This document shows positions 47,122 through 60,250 of a stretch of DNA of 64,000 nucleotides, piece after piece. The notes beneath the pieces were generated by a model, which was not told the DNA's origin, ran no database searches, and saw only the letters and a program-made list of their open reading frames with translations. A program made the translations under genes and the position numbers. Source of the DNA: Apophysomyces variabilis (Eukaryota > Mucoromycota > Mucoromycetes > Mucorales > Mucoraceae); NCBI GenBank assembly GCA_002749535.1, contig MZZL01000033.1, positions 206,539 through 270,538 on the forward strand. The letters are read 5' to 3'. Position 1 is the stretch's first letter. Every line of letters begins with the position of its first letter.

Positions 47122-47551
47122 AAATTAGGCGGGTGAATCCGAAAGAACGACAAAAGCCAAAAACAGATACAATTAGATAATAAATAAAAAATAGAGCGCA
47201 GGGAAAAGCGAACACGAAAAACGAAAAAATACGTAGGGTATGGCTAAGATGGGTAACACAGATCAAGTAAAGGCCAACGTGTGGGGCGACGGTTCCGATT
47301 GGATGGGATGAAATCATGCGATGTGATTTGGATACGTTATATCATACTGCCTAAACACGCCACTTGAAAAATGAATCGAGTTCAATCTCCACCTTGTCGT
47401 TTTAGTCATAAAGGAGGGCAACGGCCCGACGTGTTCCTTATTTCTGATCTTCTATTTTCTTTCTTTTTTCTTCTTCTTCTTCATCTCTTTATTTCTTTCC
47501 TTCTCATCATATATACATTAATTAAAAAAGAAAAAGAAAAAGGATATCAAT
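47122..47551. other. Spacer, promoter of RGS gene
   Basis: 430 bp ending in a long TTC/CT-rich tract (ttttcttcttcttcttcatc near 47465) just upstream of the start codon, the kind of pyrimidine block often seen before fungal transcription start sites. No gene. Confidence 0.45.
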
Positions 47552-48154
47552 ATGCCCGTCCTACAGAGATCACATACTCCTTCACGATTACTATCGCCAC
47601 AACCCTCATTAGTCTCCCTCAACAGCAATGCATCCGAACGCCAATATACCTTACATCACGTCCTCACCTGTCCAAAATTGTTACGCGCCTTTGAATCCTT
47701 CTTAAGAGATACATGGTCCCATGAGAATTTATTGTTTATTGAAGCCATGAGTCAATTACGCCACGAAAACGATCCAAAAAACTTGGAAAGCATGCTTCAT
47801 AGGTAAATTCATAAAAAATCATGGGAAGTAGCAGGAATGATAATCTAAAAAAAAAAAAAGAATTTACAAAACCTTCATTGCCAATGGTGCACCTTTGGAA
47901 TTAAATGTCACTACCCAAGATCAAGTTAGACATGAAATTCAATCTCTGCAATGGGCTATTCTTAGTCGAGCTGAAGCTGTCAGTATTTTAAAAGATACAG
48001 AAGCACAAGTATTGGAAATGCTGGTAAGTGAATTCTTTGGGCTTTACCTTTTTTCATATGTTTTTGGATTATCAATTGGTAAACAATGGGTTTCTTTATT
48101 TAGAAATCCAAGCTGACGGAGTTTACCCAAACGAAGGATCTTCCGATCGAGTAA
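47552..48154 (+). CDS. RGS-domain protein
   Basis: Regulator of G-protein signalling; the RGS fold speeds GTP hydrolysis by G-alpha. Exons 47552-47802, 47861-48023 and 48104-48154 give 154 residues: a Ser-rich N-terminus, then a full RGS domain with LHHVLTCPKLLRAFESFLRD, WSHENLLFIEAMSQLRHEN, IYKTFIANGAPLELNV and ILKDTEAQVLEMLKSKLTEF. The stop codon TAA at 48152-48154 lies inside a GTAAGT splice-donor sequence. If that donor is used, the frame passes the stop and joins in frame with the flavoprotein exons downstream (acceptor at 48280), giving an RGS-flavoprotein fusion. Both outcomes are possible from sequence alone. Confidence 0.85.
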
Positions 48155-48302
48155 GTTACACTCAAGATGTTATTATTATGTTTCTCTCTCCCTCGCTCCC
48201 TCTCTCTCTCTCTATTTCCATCATGCGATACTCTTTAACTTAAGCTCTTAATCTTTTTTTTATTTCTTATTTTGGTGTAGTGCCATCAATAACCCCCAGA
48301 AA

Positions 48303-50354
48303 ATGCAAAAACGTGTCGTCATTATCGGCGGCGGCTTTACGGTAAGCTTTTAGGAGTAAAAAAGAAGAAAACGTCTCCGACATGCACCGTGCACTCATAC
48401 CATTTTGCGAAGGGCTTTACAGTGGCGTCTATTCTGGATCCCATGCCTCTCTTTCATGTCACATTGATTGATACAAAAGGTAATACAACTCGAGCGAAAA
48501 CAAAGATACCATTCAACCTGACTATTTTTTTTTCTTTTAATCTTTAGATTCCTTTGAATATACACCCGGTATTGTCAAGAAATTGGTGAATCCAGAACAA
48601 TCCAGTTCTCTCAGAGTTCGTCATGATGCTTATGTACGAAATGGCAAGGTGGTCATAGGCTATGTGGACGATATCGGAGATGATGCCACTTCTGTCACAA
48701 TCAATGACGAAAAGGTAAATAAAAAGAAACGTAGGATGTTTGTCGCACCAAAAGGGCGGACAAACAAAGCACGTGTGGGACAAGACCCGCGTGTGTCGCA
48801 CTCACGGACCCTGTACTAAAAAAGAGAACCCCATGACTTATAGATTTATTTTGACTATTTGGTGGTGGCCACAGGAAGCTCCTACTCGAGTCAACTCAAA
48901 TCAACCGATGTTTCTTCTCTTTATCGTCTTTCAGGATTGGAACAAGTCCACGAGGAATTAAAAAAGGCTCGTCGTGTATTGATTATTGGTAAGAAAGAAA
49001 AAAAATACGCCCCCATTGGTCGAAACTCAATGTTGTGGCCTCTTCCTTTTTTTTTTTTTGCATGATAAACTATAGGTGGTGGTCTTGTGGGATGTGAATT
49101 GGCCTCCGAAATTACACAACATACATTTACAGGGCCATATCCGCATAAACACGTTACTTTGATCGAATCGCACCCTAATGTAGTGAATCGCAGTGATGAT
49201 CGTCAGCAAGAAAAAGCCCACAATTATTTGACCGAATTAGGAGTGGAGGTGGTGTGTAACGAACGTATTATCGATTTTGATTCAGCAGAGAACAACTCCT
49301 ATCTTGGCTCCAGTGGACGTGTCTACTCAGGTTACGATAAAGTGTTCATGGCCACAGGAACTCGACCCAACAGCGATCTCTTCATGTCATGTACAAACGA
49401 AGTCCCTTTGGAAAGCTCACTCGATCACTGGGGACGTATCCGAGTTAAACCCACTTTGCAGGTCGACCACTTCAAATACCAGCACATTTTTGCCGGAGGA
49501 GATGTGACCAATGTTGTCGAGGAAAAAACAGGATACGCTGCCACCATCTCCGGTGTCTGTATCGCTCGTAATATCTGTCGTCTTGTCAAAGGAAAGCCGC
49601 CACTCAAACAAGGATCCAAAGGCACTTTACCTGCACCAGATAAACCTTTGCACGGTATGAATTCTCATGGTGGTATCGGAAAACGTAAGTTGTCGGTTTT
49701 CTTTCTTTAAAACGACCAAAACAATTTGGGAGAATTAACACGGGATCTCTTTGGTTAGAAAAATTGGGATTGCTTAAGAAGAAGTTTTCTTTCCTTAACC
49801 CTTCCTGGGCAGCGCTCAAGTACTTTGATGAACAACAATTCCTTCGTATTGTCCAAGGTCAGGCGGTTGGTTCAACACATGTATTGGGTCGCCTTCCCCG
49901 TCGGTTGATGCTTCCTAACAATCATTATCCGAACTCACCCATGTCTTCAACCTTCCGTGGTCATTCCTTTGATTCTATTAAGTTCTATTCACGACCCGTC
50001 TCCCTCTCCACACCCACTTCTCCTCGCTCACAACAACAACAGCAACAACAACAGCAGCAGCAGCAGAAGCAGCAGCGTTCTGTTTGTTTGCATCATAGTA
50101 CCCCAAAGACGATGTGCGAACAATGCTCGGACAGCAGTTCTTCTTTGGAAGAATTTATCGTTGAACACTTTACCTTTGGAGGTGAAAAGATCGAACTATT
50201 TGATCAAGAACGTGTTAGTACACCCTCATCGTCTGAAAATGAGTCTACTCGGATGAGCCGGAGACGTTCCAGCGTTGCTTCCAGCGGATCAAGTTGTTCC
50301 ATTCCTAGTTCAACCGTCCGACGACCTTCGCTCTCTACTCCCATCCATGTTTAA
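48303..50354 (+). CDS. AIF/FSP1 (AMID)-like NAD(P)H flavoprotein oxidoreductase
   Basis: FAD-dependent pyridine-nucleotide oxidoreductase of the AIFM2/FSP1-AMID group, which reduces quinones at membranes. Exons 48303-48341, 48413-48479, 48548-48714, 48844-48988, 49076-49684 and 49759-50354 give 540 residues from the ATG of MQKRVVIIGGG. Motifs: FAD Rossmann VVIIGGGFTG, DYLVVATGSSY, NAD Rossmann VLIIGGGLVGCELASEI, KVFMATGTRPNSDLF, and the second FAD motif HIFAGGDVTN. About 150 residues follow the catalytic part, with a GRLPRRLMLPNN block, a poly-Gln run at about 50032-50072 and a CLHHSTPKTMCEQC cysteine cluster, then a Ser-rich end. This tail is long for the family. An upstream in-frame exon start at 48281 could fuse it to the RGS gene. 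Confidence 0.9.
50033..50075 (+). repeat. CAA/CAG microsatellite encoding poly-Gln
   Basis: A mixed (CAA)n/(CAG)n tract in frame within the flavoprotein tail gives about 12 consecutive Gln plus KQQ. Such tracts vary in length between strains. Confidence 0.9.
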
Positions 50355-53300
50355 TTGACTTTTACCCTTTTTTTATTCTCTCTCTAATTCCCTTTTGTTT
50401 ATCTTTTTTCATTCCTTCTTCTTTATCCTCATTTCTTCCTTTCCTGTTTATTTATTATTGATATGCCCCCTTTGTTTCTTATGGAAAAAAACAGCATGAA
50501 GAATCCCTTTCTTTCTTTTTTGTACATCTATGATTAGACCTTTTTTTTTCATTTTTTGTTTCCTTTTTTTTTCTTCTGTTTTTTTTCTTTTCTTGATTCA
50601 TAGACAATGTTACAAAATATTCTAGACTATTTTCTTCTTCTTTCCTATCTTTCTAACGTACAATTTTCTTTTCTTTTACCAAAACAAAAATCTTAGTTTA
50701 ATGCAATTAAAAATTTTTTGTGTTTTTGACTCTTCATGAGCTGAGTTACCAAATGAATGGCCTGACAAAACGAACATAGCTATCCTAAAAAATGGCCAAT
50801 TTTGGACTTTTGTAACATTTTTTCATTTTAAAATCAGATTTGACTAAACTCATATTGTATTATCATGACATTTTTGACTCAAGCTACACACAGTTGGGCT
50901 TCCCTCTTTCTAACCAGTGCCTTGGTTGTCGCCCATATCAGTCATCCGGTTAAATCTTTTACCTTTTTTTTTCTCTTTATTCACCACCAGATAACATGGG
51001 ATCAACAAACGCGGGGTGGAAAAAAATAGGGCCCGACTTTTTTTTTTGCGCTATTGACCTATGTGCAAACCGAAATACATCATCTTATTTCCCAATCATC
51101 TTTGCTATTGTTTAACCAACAAAAACAAAATGTACACAAGGAATGCATAGACCAAAAGAAGAAAAAAACATGAGCTGTGAATTTTTCAGATATTTATCGA
51201 ACGGAAAAGCTATTAAAGTTTTTTTTTGATTGCCTTGCGCCCTATGCTATTTGCAGGAACCAGCCGCTGAGATTGAAATACAAGAATAGACTTTGTGCCT
51301 TGGATGGCTAGACACAAGTTAAACCTATTCGGTCCATACTGTAAATGCTTCAATAATAAGCGTAATAATGTTAATAGGAATGAACATTAAGTTTAGTGTT
51401 CATTCCATCGGTCTCCTGTCCTTCTATGAGCCATTTTGGTTAATTCCCTTTATTGAATAGCGTGGGGCGGAGAGAAAAGGAAAAAAGTAGTTGGGGAACT
51501 TCCCGCTACGCCAGACGTAATGCTATCCATCCTATTCTTCACCCGATGGAACTGTTTTCTCCGCCTTGAAAAAGAAGGACTCGTGTTGGCGCACGTTCAC
51601 CCTCTTTCCGCTCACTTCCGGTATTGGGAAAAAGAAATTGATTGTCCGATATTGGATCATGAATTGACGAGACACACACACCTACACAGCGTTAGGATAG
51701 CGAGTTTGAGAAAAAGGAAATCCGACTGATCGGACCCAAGATTGTACAGCAATGCCTATACCGATCATCCACACCCATCTGGTGTTCATTCTTTGTGACA
51801 CTCAAACAACCCCCAACGGCAGACAAAAACTTATATGAAAAAATAATAAAGGGACATGTGTGTGTAAGTAGTATAGAAGAAGGGGGCTTCATTGTTGTTG
51901 GGGGGACGCGTACAACTACAGAAAGCGACGCATGATTTGATGTTCTTCGTCGCTTTTTTTTTTGATAATGGGTATGGTAAACCCCATGACGCTACCGTAC
52001 AAAAAGAATGACTGAATTAACTTCACAGTACAGCTTGTACAAACCTACTCTTTCCTTTCTTTTTGTGTGTGTGTTGTGTTTCTCTCTCTGCAGCCTTACA
52101 AGTGCCAGGTACAACACATGATTTCACCAACTCTATTAAGCACACAGTGCTTAATTCTGACAAAGTGTGATGGGTACCAGAAACGCAACTCTGTTTCACT
52201 GTCTGTTGGACAAGGGATCATGCTACACGCATAAACCCTGCATTGCATTATTCCTACTATCAACAGCACCTACGTCTGATGGACTCAAAAGGAAAGATCA
52301 GCAATCTCACTAGATGTATGTGGATGGCGAGGGATCGTTACATCCATCTCTGAAATAGCGTGGGTCACCGATTGAGTTTCCCAAGTGAAAGTATGAGGTA
52401 TTCATCTGGCTCAGAGTATAGCCTGTGATATGACGCGGGTAATGGACCCTGATCATCACTTTCCGGCAATAGATATCATCCGGTCTTTCTACCCTACGGA
52501 ACTCGCCTATGGGCAGAGGGTTTCTAGCGTGCAATGGAATAAAGGAAAACATGACAATGACCCGATCCTCACCCATTTGGATATAACCTATCACAACAGT
52601 CGATTTCATCCTGATCGGTCATCGTAGCTTCGAAAGAGATAGGGAGCTTCTGGACTTTGTTACTGTTCCACAGCCAAAAAAAATTGTTCTTTTTCTTCTT
52701 TTTCTTCTGGCAATCACTTCACACGTTGATTGGTGCCTTTATTCACCGACAAACCCAGGCCTGTCCGCGGAAAAGGAAAAAGGAAGAAATCAGAATGCGC
52801 CTTGGAGCGATAGAATGCAGCACCCATTGTCCGCCACGTGGCCCGATACGGATGCAGTTTCATTGTCAGCTTCGATAGATCAGAAAACCCCTCTCAGCGC
52901 TCTTAAATCGGCGGGAACATGATATACATGGCTGCAAAGCATGACCAATAATGGAAGGGAATCGCCACACTTCGTCTACATACTTTGACTCATGCTGCCG
53001 AAAGAAAGGATCAGACAGATCTGAGTATCCTGTACAGAAACACTAACAAAAACAGTCTCATGCAAAGGGAAACATCTCTATAGAAGAAGAGGACGCTCTC
53101 CAGCAACATCTACCACGGGGGAGCATGATGCGCTCGGAAATTTCACTTATTCTGTTTTCTTTGCCATGAAACTAGTGATCGAGCACACCCTCCTTAGTAA
53201 GCTTGCGAAGCGCTCGTCTTTTCATTCTTCATCTTCACAACGAAATAGGGTGGAAAAGACAATGTATATCATGATCAAAACAAACATGCGGTTTTGTAGT

Positions 53301-53857
53301 TTGCCAATCAAATGCTGCACTGATCTGCTGAAACGGAACCTTAGAACAGAATATGGAACTGTCCCTTTTAACGATCTGTAAAGTGCCGAGAAAATGAACA
53401 TACGCCGATCCACAGTCCTTTCACTTTCAGGTTCTATTACTCCTGTACCTTATGCACTAGTTTGATACTAGAAATAGCGAGCGGCATCTACAGTTTGAGT
53501 CAAGATATTTCTCTTTCCTCAGCGATATGTTTGAACACCTGTTTAGTCTCGGGGATATCGGCTAGAGAGTCCTATTCCGACGAATCAGTGTGAATGTTAG
53601 ACAACGCAATCAAAAGTGCAAGCTACTGCTAGAAGCCGTCTAAAGGGTTTTTTTTTTTTGAAAATGCCTGTTCTGGTTGTCAATTGTTTGTATGTTAGGA
53701 AACTGTTTCCAGGCGTCTCCGTCGCACTACATCTCAAAGCTAATCTGATCAGGCACTGTTCATTATTTCTTTTATGCATGTTAGATCCTACTTATCGTTG
53801 CCATGATTTTTCCATATCTTCTCGTATCTGAATCATCTCTTTGTTGACGAAATACTA
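50355..53857. other. 3.5-kb spacer, pyrimidine-rich at left
   Basis: The first 350 bases are strongly T/C-rich (3' region of the flavoprotein gene). Between 52310 and 52627 frames are open on both strands (99 codons minus, 65 plus) without recognisable domains. At 51520-51729 and 53166-53381 there are 70-codon frames without features. I see no gene I can support. Confidence 0.4.
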
Positions 53858-54840
53858 GATGCACTAACTAAGGACACCTCGAACGGCGACGGAGACGACG
53901 GGGAGCATGAAGGCATACCAGCGTATGGTGCGTCAGAAGTTGAACGGTAGGGAGATCCGTTGCCCTGATGCTGTTAACAATATATATGTCGCAGAAGACA
54001 GAATTTGATCATTCCATTGTACCGGTTTGTCTCTATCTTGATACTATACAGCATTCATCGGCTGAAAATCCCTTTGTTTCCTATGTTTCTTCTTTTCCTT
54101 TTTACAGATCTGCGCCGAGATACCCTCTTATTCTTTGACATGAACCCAGGCAATTCGCGAGGAGATCGTCCTTAGTTATTCAGATTTGCATCTGTGCGTG
54201 GGCTTGAATATAGCCGTTCAGTTATACATGGCGGTCGCAATATGGAAAGATCATTTCGGCAACAGTGAGCTTGATGGCCGCCTCGACTTTCTGATAGCTT
54301 TCGAGGGTTTAATCATGACCTGTCAGACAGCCACTTTTTGTCTTTCATTATTGGACTAGAGTATTGTGCTTTGCGTCGCTTTACTTTATCCTCAATTAAT
54401 GACCATCATCACATCATGCCATAGGACTGTATACCAAAGTATAAACCGTTGCATCGACCCTCCAGGGATGAGGCTATGTCATCTCATATTCATCGTCGCG
54501 GTGTTGTTGTTCCGTGGATAGCTGGGCCAACCCAGAATGGAATAATAGCACTTTAGCTCATAAATCTGGATCTAGTTTAGAATGCAGTTATACACCATTA
54601 GTTACAGCATCAAAGCCTCCTACAGCAAATAAACAAGTCTTTCACCTTGATTGCTTGTCTTACTGAAGAAAGCACTTACTCTGGCATTAACCTACCCGTA
54701 TCAGACGTATATATTGCTGTACTGTTCCGAGGGTTATCATGGCGGATTTACAGAATTTGACAGTGCCAATCGTTCAACCTACAGTGGCACTGCCATCGCT
54801 CGCTCGGCGCTTTGGAGCGTCATGTTTGGCAGTGGGTAGT
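53858..54840 (+). pseudogene. Membrane-protein gene fragments, copy A
   Basis: Pieces on the plus strand: DEILDALTKDTSNGDGDDGE near 53848-53937; AIREEIVLSYSDLHLCVGLN with IAVQLYMAVAIWKD near 54151-54358; and a C-terminal-like piece YCSEGYHGGFTEFDSANRS ending SALWSVMFGSG at 54720-54839. The middle piece is clearly a diverged copy of 56012-56150 (copy B), and the sequence TATACCAAAGTATAAAC lies after both. I could not join the pieces into one frame. They suggest a duplicated, partly decayed multi-pass membrane gene with no family I recognise. Confidence 0.4.
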
Positions 54841-55338
54841 ACCCCTCGTCCAAAGTATCTCTTTCAGATTCTCATCACTAAAATATAAGACTCCAAAATG
54901 GCGGATATACCCATCTTTGAGCATCCCTTGACGCGGAAAAGGGCTGTGAAAAAGTAAAAAGAATACAAGATAGTTTGCAAAACTAACATTAGGGTTTGCT
55001 AATGACCTTCCAGGGAAAATTCAGGTAATATAGCTTGGATGCTGCTACGATGTTTTGTGTTTAATGTATGGATATGGGATCCCTCTGTTTAGGACAGTGA
55101 GAAAAGGCTCCTGTCACTCCTTCGCCGCCTCCAAGTTCTTCTAGAATGCGTTCCATCTTTCTCGCTTAGAAACCACTGCTTTCTTTATATTGTTTGCACG
55201 ATAGCTCTCACTAGGACAATAAAGTGAATATGTGGATGAGTAGATGTTAATAAGGACAAGGTTGAAACCTGTTGCATTGGATGACGTGGTCGTTGGCTAT
55301 GACAACCCCAAACATAAAGCACATCGTCTAGGAACTTG

Positions 55339-56269
55339 ATGTTTCATATCTTTCTTTTTGTCATCTGCATGTCTGAAGAAGACAGCCGTATCGGAGGGAT
55401 CTTTGCCCTCGTCATTTTCATGACCTTCACTGTCATCGTCGCTATCTTTTGCGCTCCGTGGCTTTTATTGCTTGCGTTATTCCTCACAGCAATGACAACA
55501 GTAGACAAAATCAAAGCACGATCAGCCACACACAAACACCGTTTATGGGTTATGCATCTAATTGCTATGTTCATCAATTTTCGTACGCTGCAAGAATGTT
55601 TCTTGTTTATGTCATTCAAGTTGGAGTTTGACAACGTTTCCAACGTAAAATCTACCCAAAAAGACTGTTGGTGACTAACCTTTGTCATCAACATATAGAT
55701 CCTGGTTGTCATTTCCATGGTTCTCCTTAACTTGCTACATATAAAGCATATCGTCCGCCAACCACTGGCAGATTCATTCAAGCTAACGTCCGAAGAGCTG
55801 CGCGGTAGGTAGACCACATCTTCACTGTTGCTCTAGTAAATGTTTAAAAAAAATGTATATCACACAATATGATCGGTGTGGCTATATTGCTGTGCCGGTA
55901 TGATAGTCATTCCAATGTTATAGTGCATTTCCTGGGCTAAAACTCTCAAATATCTCTTGTGTTCTTCTTTCATAGGTTCATGCCTTGATAAGTTCTTACT
56001 ATTTACCGGTGATTCAAGCCATCCGTGAGGAGATTGTCCTTAGTTACATAGATTCCAGTTTCTGCGTCTATTTGGATATAGCAGTTCAACTATATATGAT
56101 GACTGCAATATGGACAGACTACGCTGATAGCCAGCTTCCTACGAACAGCGGTGTTGATCTATTACCTTATGGTTTTATTTTCGCGATTTGTTATGCAGCA
56201 GCTGCCGCACGTTATTACTGGACTACATCGTTATACACGTTCGTCCTTTACATGATCCTCATTTGGTGA
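55339..56269 (+). CDS. Hypothetical multi-pass membrane protein, copy B (possibly broken)
   Basis: Exon-like blocks: 55339-55646, with GGIFALVIFMTFTVIVAIFC and WLLLLALFLTAM (two membrane segments) and HRLWVMHLIAMFINFRTLQE; 55699-55805, with ILVVISMVLLNLLHIKHIVR; and 55979-56269, with YYLPVIQAIREEIVLSY, CVYLDIAVQLYMMTAIWTDY and FIFAICYAAAAARYYW. About five or six hydrophobic segments. The junction between the second and third blocks does not keep frame with the obvious splice sites, so either an unusual site is used or the gene is damaged. An upstream piece, DDVVVGYDNPKHKAHRLGT near 55275, may be an earlier exon. Family not recognised. Confidence 0.4.
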
Positions 56270-57348
56270 CAATTTATCCTCCATCGTTTTGCGTTGACCG
56301 TATACCAAAGTATAAACAGCGCCTAGAGCAGACTATGATTGTCTTGTATCAATTGTCCTAGCATGCGTAACACAGCTAAACCTTAGTTCATTAAATTTTA
56401 TTGTTTGAATATGTAAAGATAAAACTACTTTTACAAAGCTGCGCCATTCATCCCCACATGGGAAAATCTTCATCAGTTGTATATATTGATACGTTATGTG
56501 CTGAAGTACACAAATGCTATATTTATACAATCAGACTAAAAGCAAAAAGCATAATCATATTTTGTTTAGATAAACATCAACATCTGGTGTAATCATCTGT
56601 CCATGTTGCTCCGTGTGAACGATGCATCCCTGTTTCGATCATTCCGCAACTCTCATGTATGTCGAGTGTTTAGAGCAGCAGGTGCCACATACGAGATGCA
56701 TGATTGCCATGTGATATTCAAGGACAAAGCTTGTTCTAAGCCGGACAGTATGCCAAACTTCACTGGACCTGAGAATGCTTCGGTTTTGCAAAACAGCGTT
56801 AACGTTATTTTACCCATCCGACCTGGTTACGATATTGAAAAGAAACATTTGAAATTCGTTACGCAAAGATGAAGTACTCTAATATGTTGAGCGAGACAGA
56901 CTCTAGCTTTGACTGATCATCGACCCATCGAAAACATACTAAGCTCGTTTACTGCATTTCCGAGTAAACTATTTTCCATTCTATCTTGCAGAAAACAGAT
57001 ATTGGAGATTGTTCTTTCACATCAGTGTTCAAACATAAAAATCAAGGTCAGTTTTTCACATTTTTTAAGTTCAAACAAGAAATTTGCACCCAAGAAGATA
57101 AGGGACAGACTAAGCGGATTCAGGACAAACCAGTTGACCCCAATTCAAAATGATGGAAACAGAGAAAATCATATGCAAAAAAAAAAGAAGCAAATTGATA
57201 CATGAGTAGCACGTAGCGCTGCTCATTAGAATAAGAAATACAGATAGAATTAGGACGAAAACAAGAAAGGAAACGTGTGTTAAGGGGAAAAAGGGGGAAT
57301 ACGAACGGAAAGAAAGAAGTAAAGAAAAGAAGAAGAAAGAAAGGAGAG
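56270..57348. other. Spacer downstream of Kin1-type gene
   Basis: Holds an 89-codon frame at 56603-56872 (+) with no recognisable domain. The rest is AT-rich. The right edge is the 3' region of the kinase gene, with purine-rich GAAAGAAAG tracts. Confidence 0.35.
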
Positions 57349-60043
57349 CTAAAGACTTGTTTGGCGTGCCTGGACAGTTTTTCCAAGCTCATATAGGATC
57401 CAGTGGTAAATGTTTCTGTAGATCTTGGCATGAGTGGTTGTATGAGCCACTTGATCTTCTGCTTCCTTGACCTTAAGACCAAGACGTCCGCCCGCCCAAC
57501 GAGCTTGATAGATCATCACGGTAAAACGTAATGTTTCCTTGCCTATGGAACCTGCTTCAAGATCTTTTGGGACAGACTGGACCTGTGAATCTTCCCAGCG
57601 ACTGTCGGTGTCAATACGACTACCCGTATCGGTTCGTTTGCGAAGAAATCGAGTCCAATCAGGGTAATCGCATTCACAAGCAAAGGTAAATGGTTCGTCA
57701 GGTCTGACGCGGATATTCATGAGCCACAAAAGGTCAGATAGATCCTCCATCATTTTCTCAGCAGACAGGCGAAATAAATGTCGTCGATTAAAGTTGAATA
57801 GACTTTTAGGGTGAGCTCCTAAGCTTGGCATCGTTTGAGGTTGTCTGTCTGAATCCTGGCTAGAGGAATTGGCCGAAGGTAAAGGCTCATCCAATGATGG
57901 TCTGCGGGAAGCAAACTTGGTACTAGCGTTTCGGCTCAAAGAAAGATGACGCCAAGATGACCTTGGTTTGGCAATATCTGACTTGAGCCATGAAGCTGGC
58001 GGGGTGCTTTGTGATGGTGTCGAAACGGTACGTGCAGGTTCGACCTCAGCTTCATCCGTGTTTAATCTGTTAGAAGGTAGAAGAGAACCAAGTCGCTTTG
58101 CAGCGCTTTTGCTTCTTTGGAGGAAGTTGTTTGTGGCGTATGTACGCTCGCTCTTTGAACGTGTAGGCAGGCGTTCGCTTCCTGCTCGTTCAATTGATAC
58201 CGTAGATCGATCGGTCTTTCTGCGGACCAATTTTGCGGATCTCTGCGTGAGCGTACTGCTTGATCGGCGTAATACAGGTGAAGATGCAAACGCTTCTTCA
58301 CTGGGTTTTGGTAATACTCCATCATTCTCTTTCTTTTCTTTGACAAGATAATAGATTGAAACGAACGGATCATACATTGCAGGAAGTGTTTGTGGGTCAT
58401 CGTATGTAAGTGCTTTTGTTCGATTTGTCCAACTTCGTCGCCATCGTGAACGGTTGCTGTTTTGGTTAAGCAGGTGTTGTTGGTAATTGTTTTCGATTGT
58501 CATGGCTGCTTGTTGATATTGTTCTGATGCAATGATCTTTTCCAATCTCTGACGGATATATTCCGGTTTCCCCATACCAAAACCGTGCATACCTTCTACA
58601 ATATCCATATCAATACTTTTTAATGGTGGACGGCGAGGTAGATGGTTTTCAACCAGGTCGTCATAGGATTTGTTCATCCAAGGATGAGAGCGCACTTCTG
58701 ACAAGGTGGCTCTTCTCTTTGGATCCACCACGAACAGTCTCGTCAGTAGGTCAACGCAATCTAGTCATTGGTACAATAATCCCCTTTAGTTTCAAGTCAA
58801 CGTTTGTCTTTCTATTTTATACCTTTACTCAGATGATCAGGGTATTCGTCCACAATGCCAGATTTAATCTTTGCATGAAGGGCTGGTAATCTTGTATCAT
58901 CAAAGGGTACGCGACCGCAGACTAGAACGTATAGTACTACGCCAAAGCTCCACACGTCGACTTCCGGGCCTATGTATTGTTTGGCTTGAAGTAACTCGGG
59001 AGCGGCGAAATAGAGCGAACCACAGAAAGTGTTAAGTAAACGTGACGGAGAGTAGACGTTGGAAAGGCCAAAATCAATGATCTTAATATCTTCGTCACGC
59101 GTGATCAGGATATTCTCTATTTTCAGATCTGCAACCCACACAAAGCGAATCCAAAATAGGAAAGCGGGGAGAGTGAGTTTAGGTCGCCGCAGAAAACTCG
59201 TGCTTACCTCGATGTACAATGGAATTTCGGTGACAGTAATCTTAAGCCAAAGTAGGTTATCAATCCAGTCTGTCATAATTAAAAAAAGGCAAGCCTACCG
59301 AGTGCGCTGAGGATCTGTCGAGCAAATTTCCTCGCTTGTTTTTCACGTAATTTGCCATGATTGATAATATAGTCCAACAATTGTCCTCCGTCAACATATT
59401 CCAAGAACATATAGTAATGGTCACCCTCAGTAATCCATTCTTTTAGTTGGCAGATGTTAGGATGTCGTAACAGTTGCATAATGGCCATTTCTCGCACAGT
59501 ACGTTGCTCTCTTTCTTTCGGTGTATCTTTTGGATCTCTTGATCGAGCTTCTCGGGCTGCAGCTGACGTAAGGTCAATCTTAGGCATGATCTTGACTGCA
59601 TACTTGTTAACGTAAAGAAAAATAGATTGAATGAGTTGGCCTGTTGAAGTTGGTCCTCCTTCTCGTTCTTTTTCTTTTTTTTGCATTTCCCTTTTCCCCC
59701 TTGTTTTTTTTCTTACCTTTTTGCCATCATTGTCAGTTAAGCACTCTGCTAGCTTGACTTTGCCCATGCTCCCGGCACCAATGGTTTTCCGATAGATCAT
59801 ATAATTTTGAATCCGTACTGTTTGCCGTCTCTCGGAAGGACGTCTGGAAAGATTTTCTTGGCTTTTTCGCACGTGCTCAGTTTGAAGGGTGGTGGCATTG
59901 CTGATAGTACTGGCATGACGACGAAGGGAAGATGATCTTACAGGCGGTCGTTTCTCGACTGATGCCCGTATGGACGATGGTCGTCTTGTAAGTATTTCTG
60001 TATCCCGCTGACATGATGGCGCGATGGTGGCGGCGGTCGTCAT
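57349..60043 (-). CDS. KIN1: Kin1/MARK (PAR-1)-type serine/threonine kinase
   Basis: Polarity and exocytosis kinase family. Five exons (60043-59717, 59602-59299, 59240-59208, 59128-58823, 58760-57349) give 793 residues. The kinase domain starts [20 protein letters not shown] with the VAIK-equivalent YAVKIMPK. The catalytic HRDLKIEN is split by the 33-nt exon 3, then [10 protein letters not shown] (DFG), [13 protein letters not shown] (APE), [20 protein letters not shown] and [20 protein letters not shown] long Ser/Arg-rich linker ([20 protein letters not shown]) with many basophilic phospho-sites follows. The C-terminal 100 residues, ending [11 protein letters not shown], fit a KA1 lipid-binding domain ([20 protein letters not shown]). 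An ATG at 60199 would add a hydrophobic leader and is unlikely. Confidence 0.93.
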
Positions 60044-60250
60044 GAGATGATTAAAAGGGAAAAGAAAAAGAAGGAAACAAAGTTGCAAGAAAAGTGACCT
60101 AAAAAAAAAGGAAAAGGTTACTGCATCGAAAGCCGGCCCAGGGCGGGCAAGGATGACCTGTGTTACCTCCTCTTTCCTGTACACATATAAAAACAACACT
60201 CAAATACATGTAATATCATTAATATTTTTATATTATTTGTTGTTTATATC

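Noticed and set aside
52310..52627. Possible gene at 52.3-52.6 kb
   Set aside because: Open on both strands, no domain, no matching splice sites; it cannot be told from chance.
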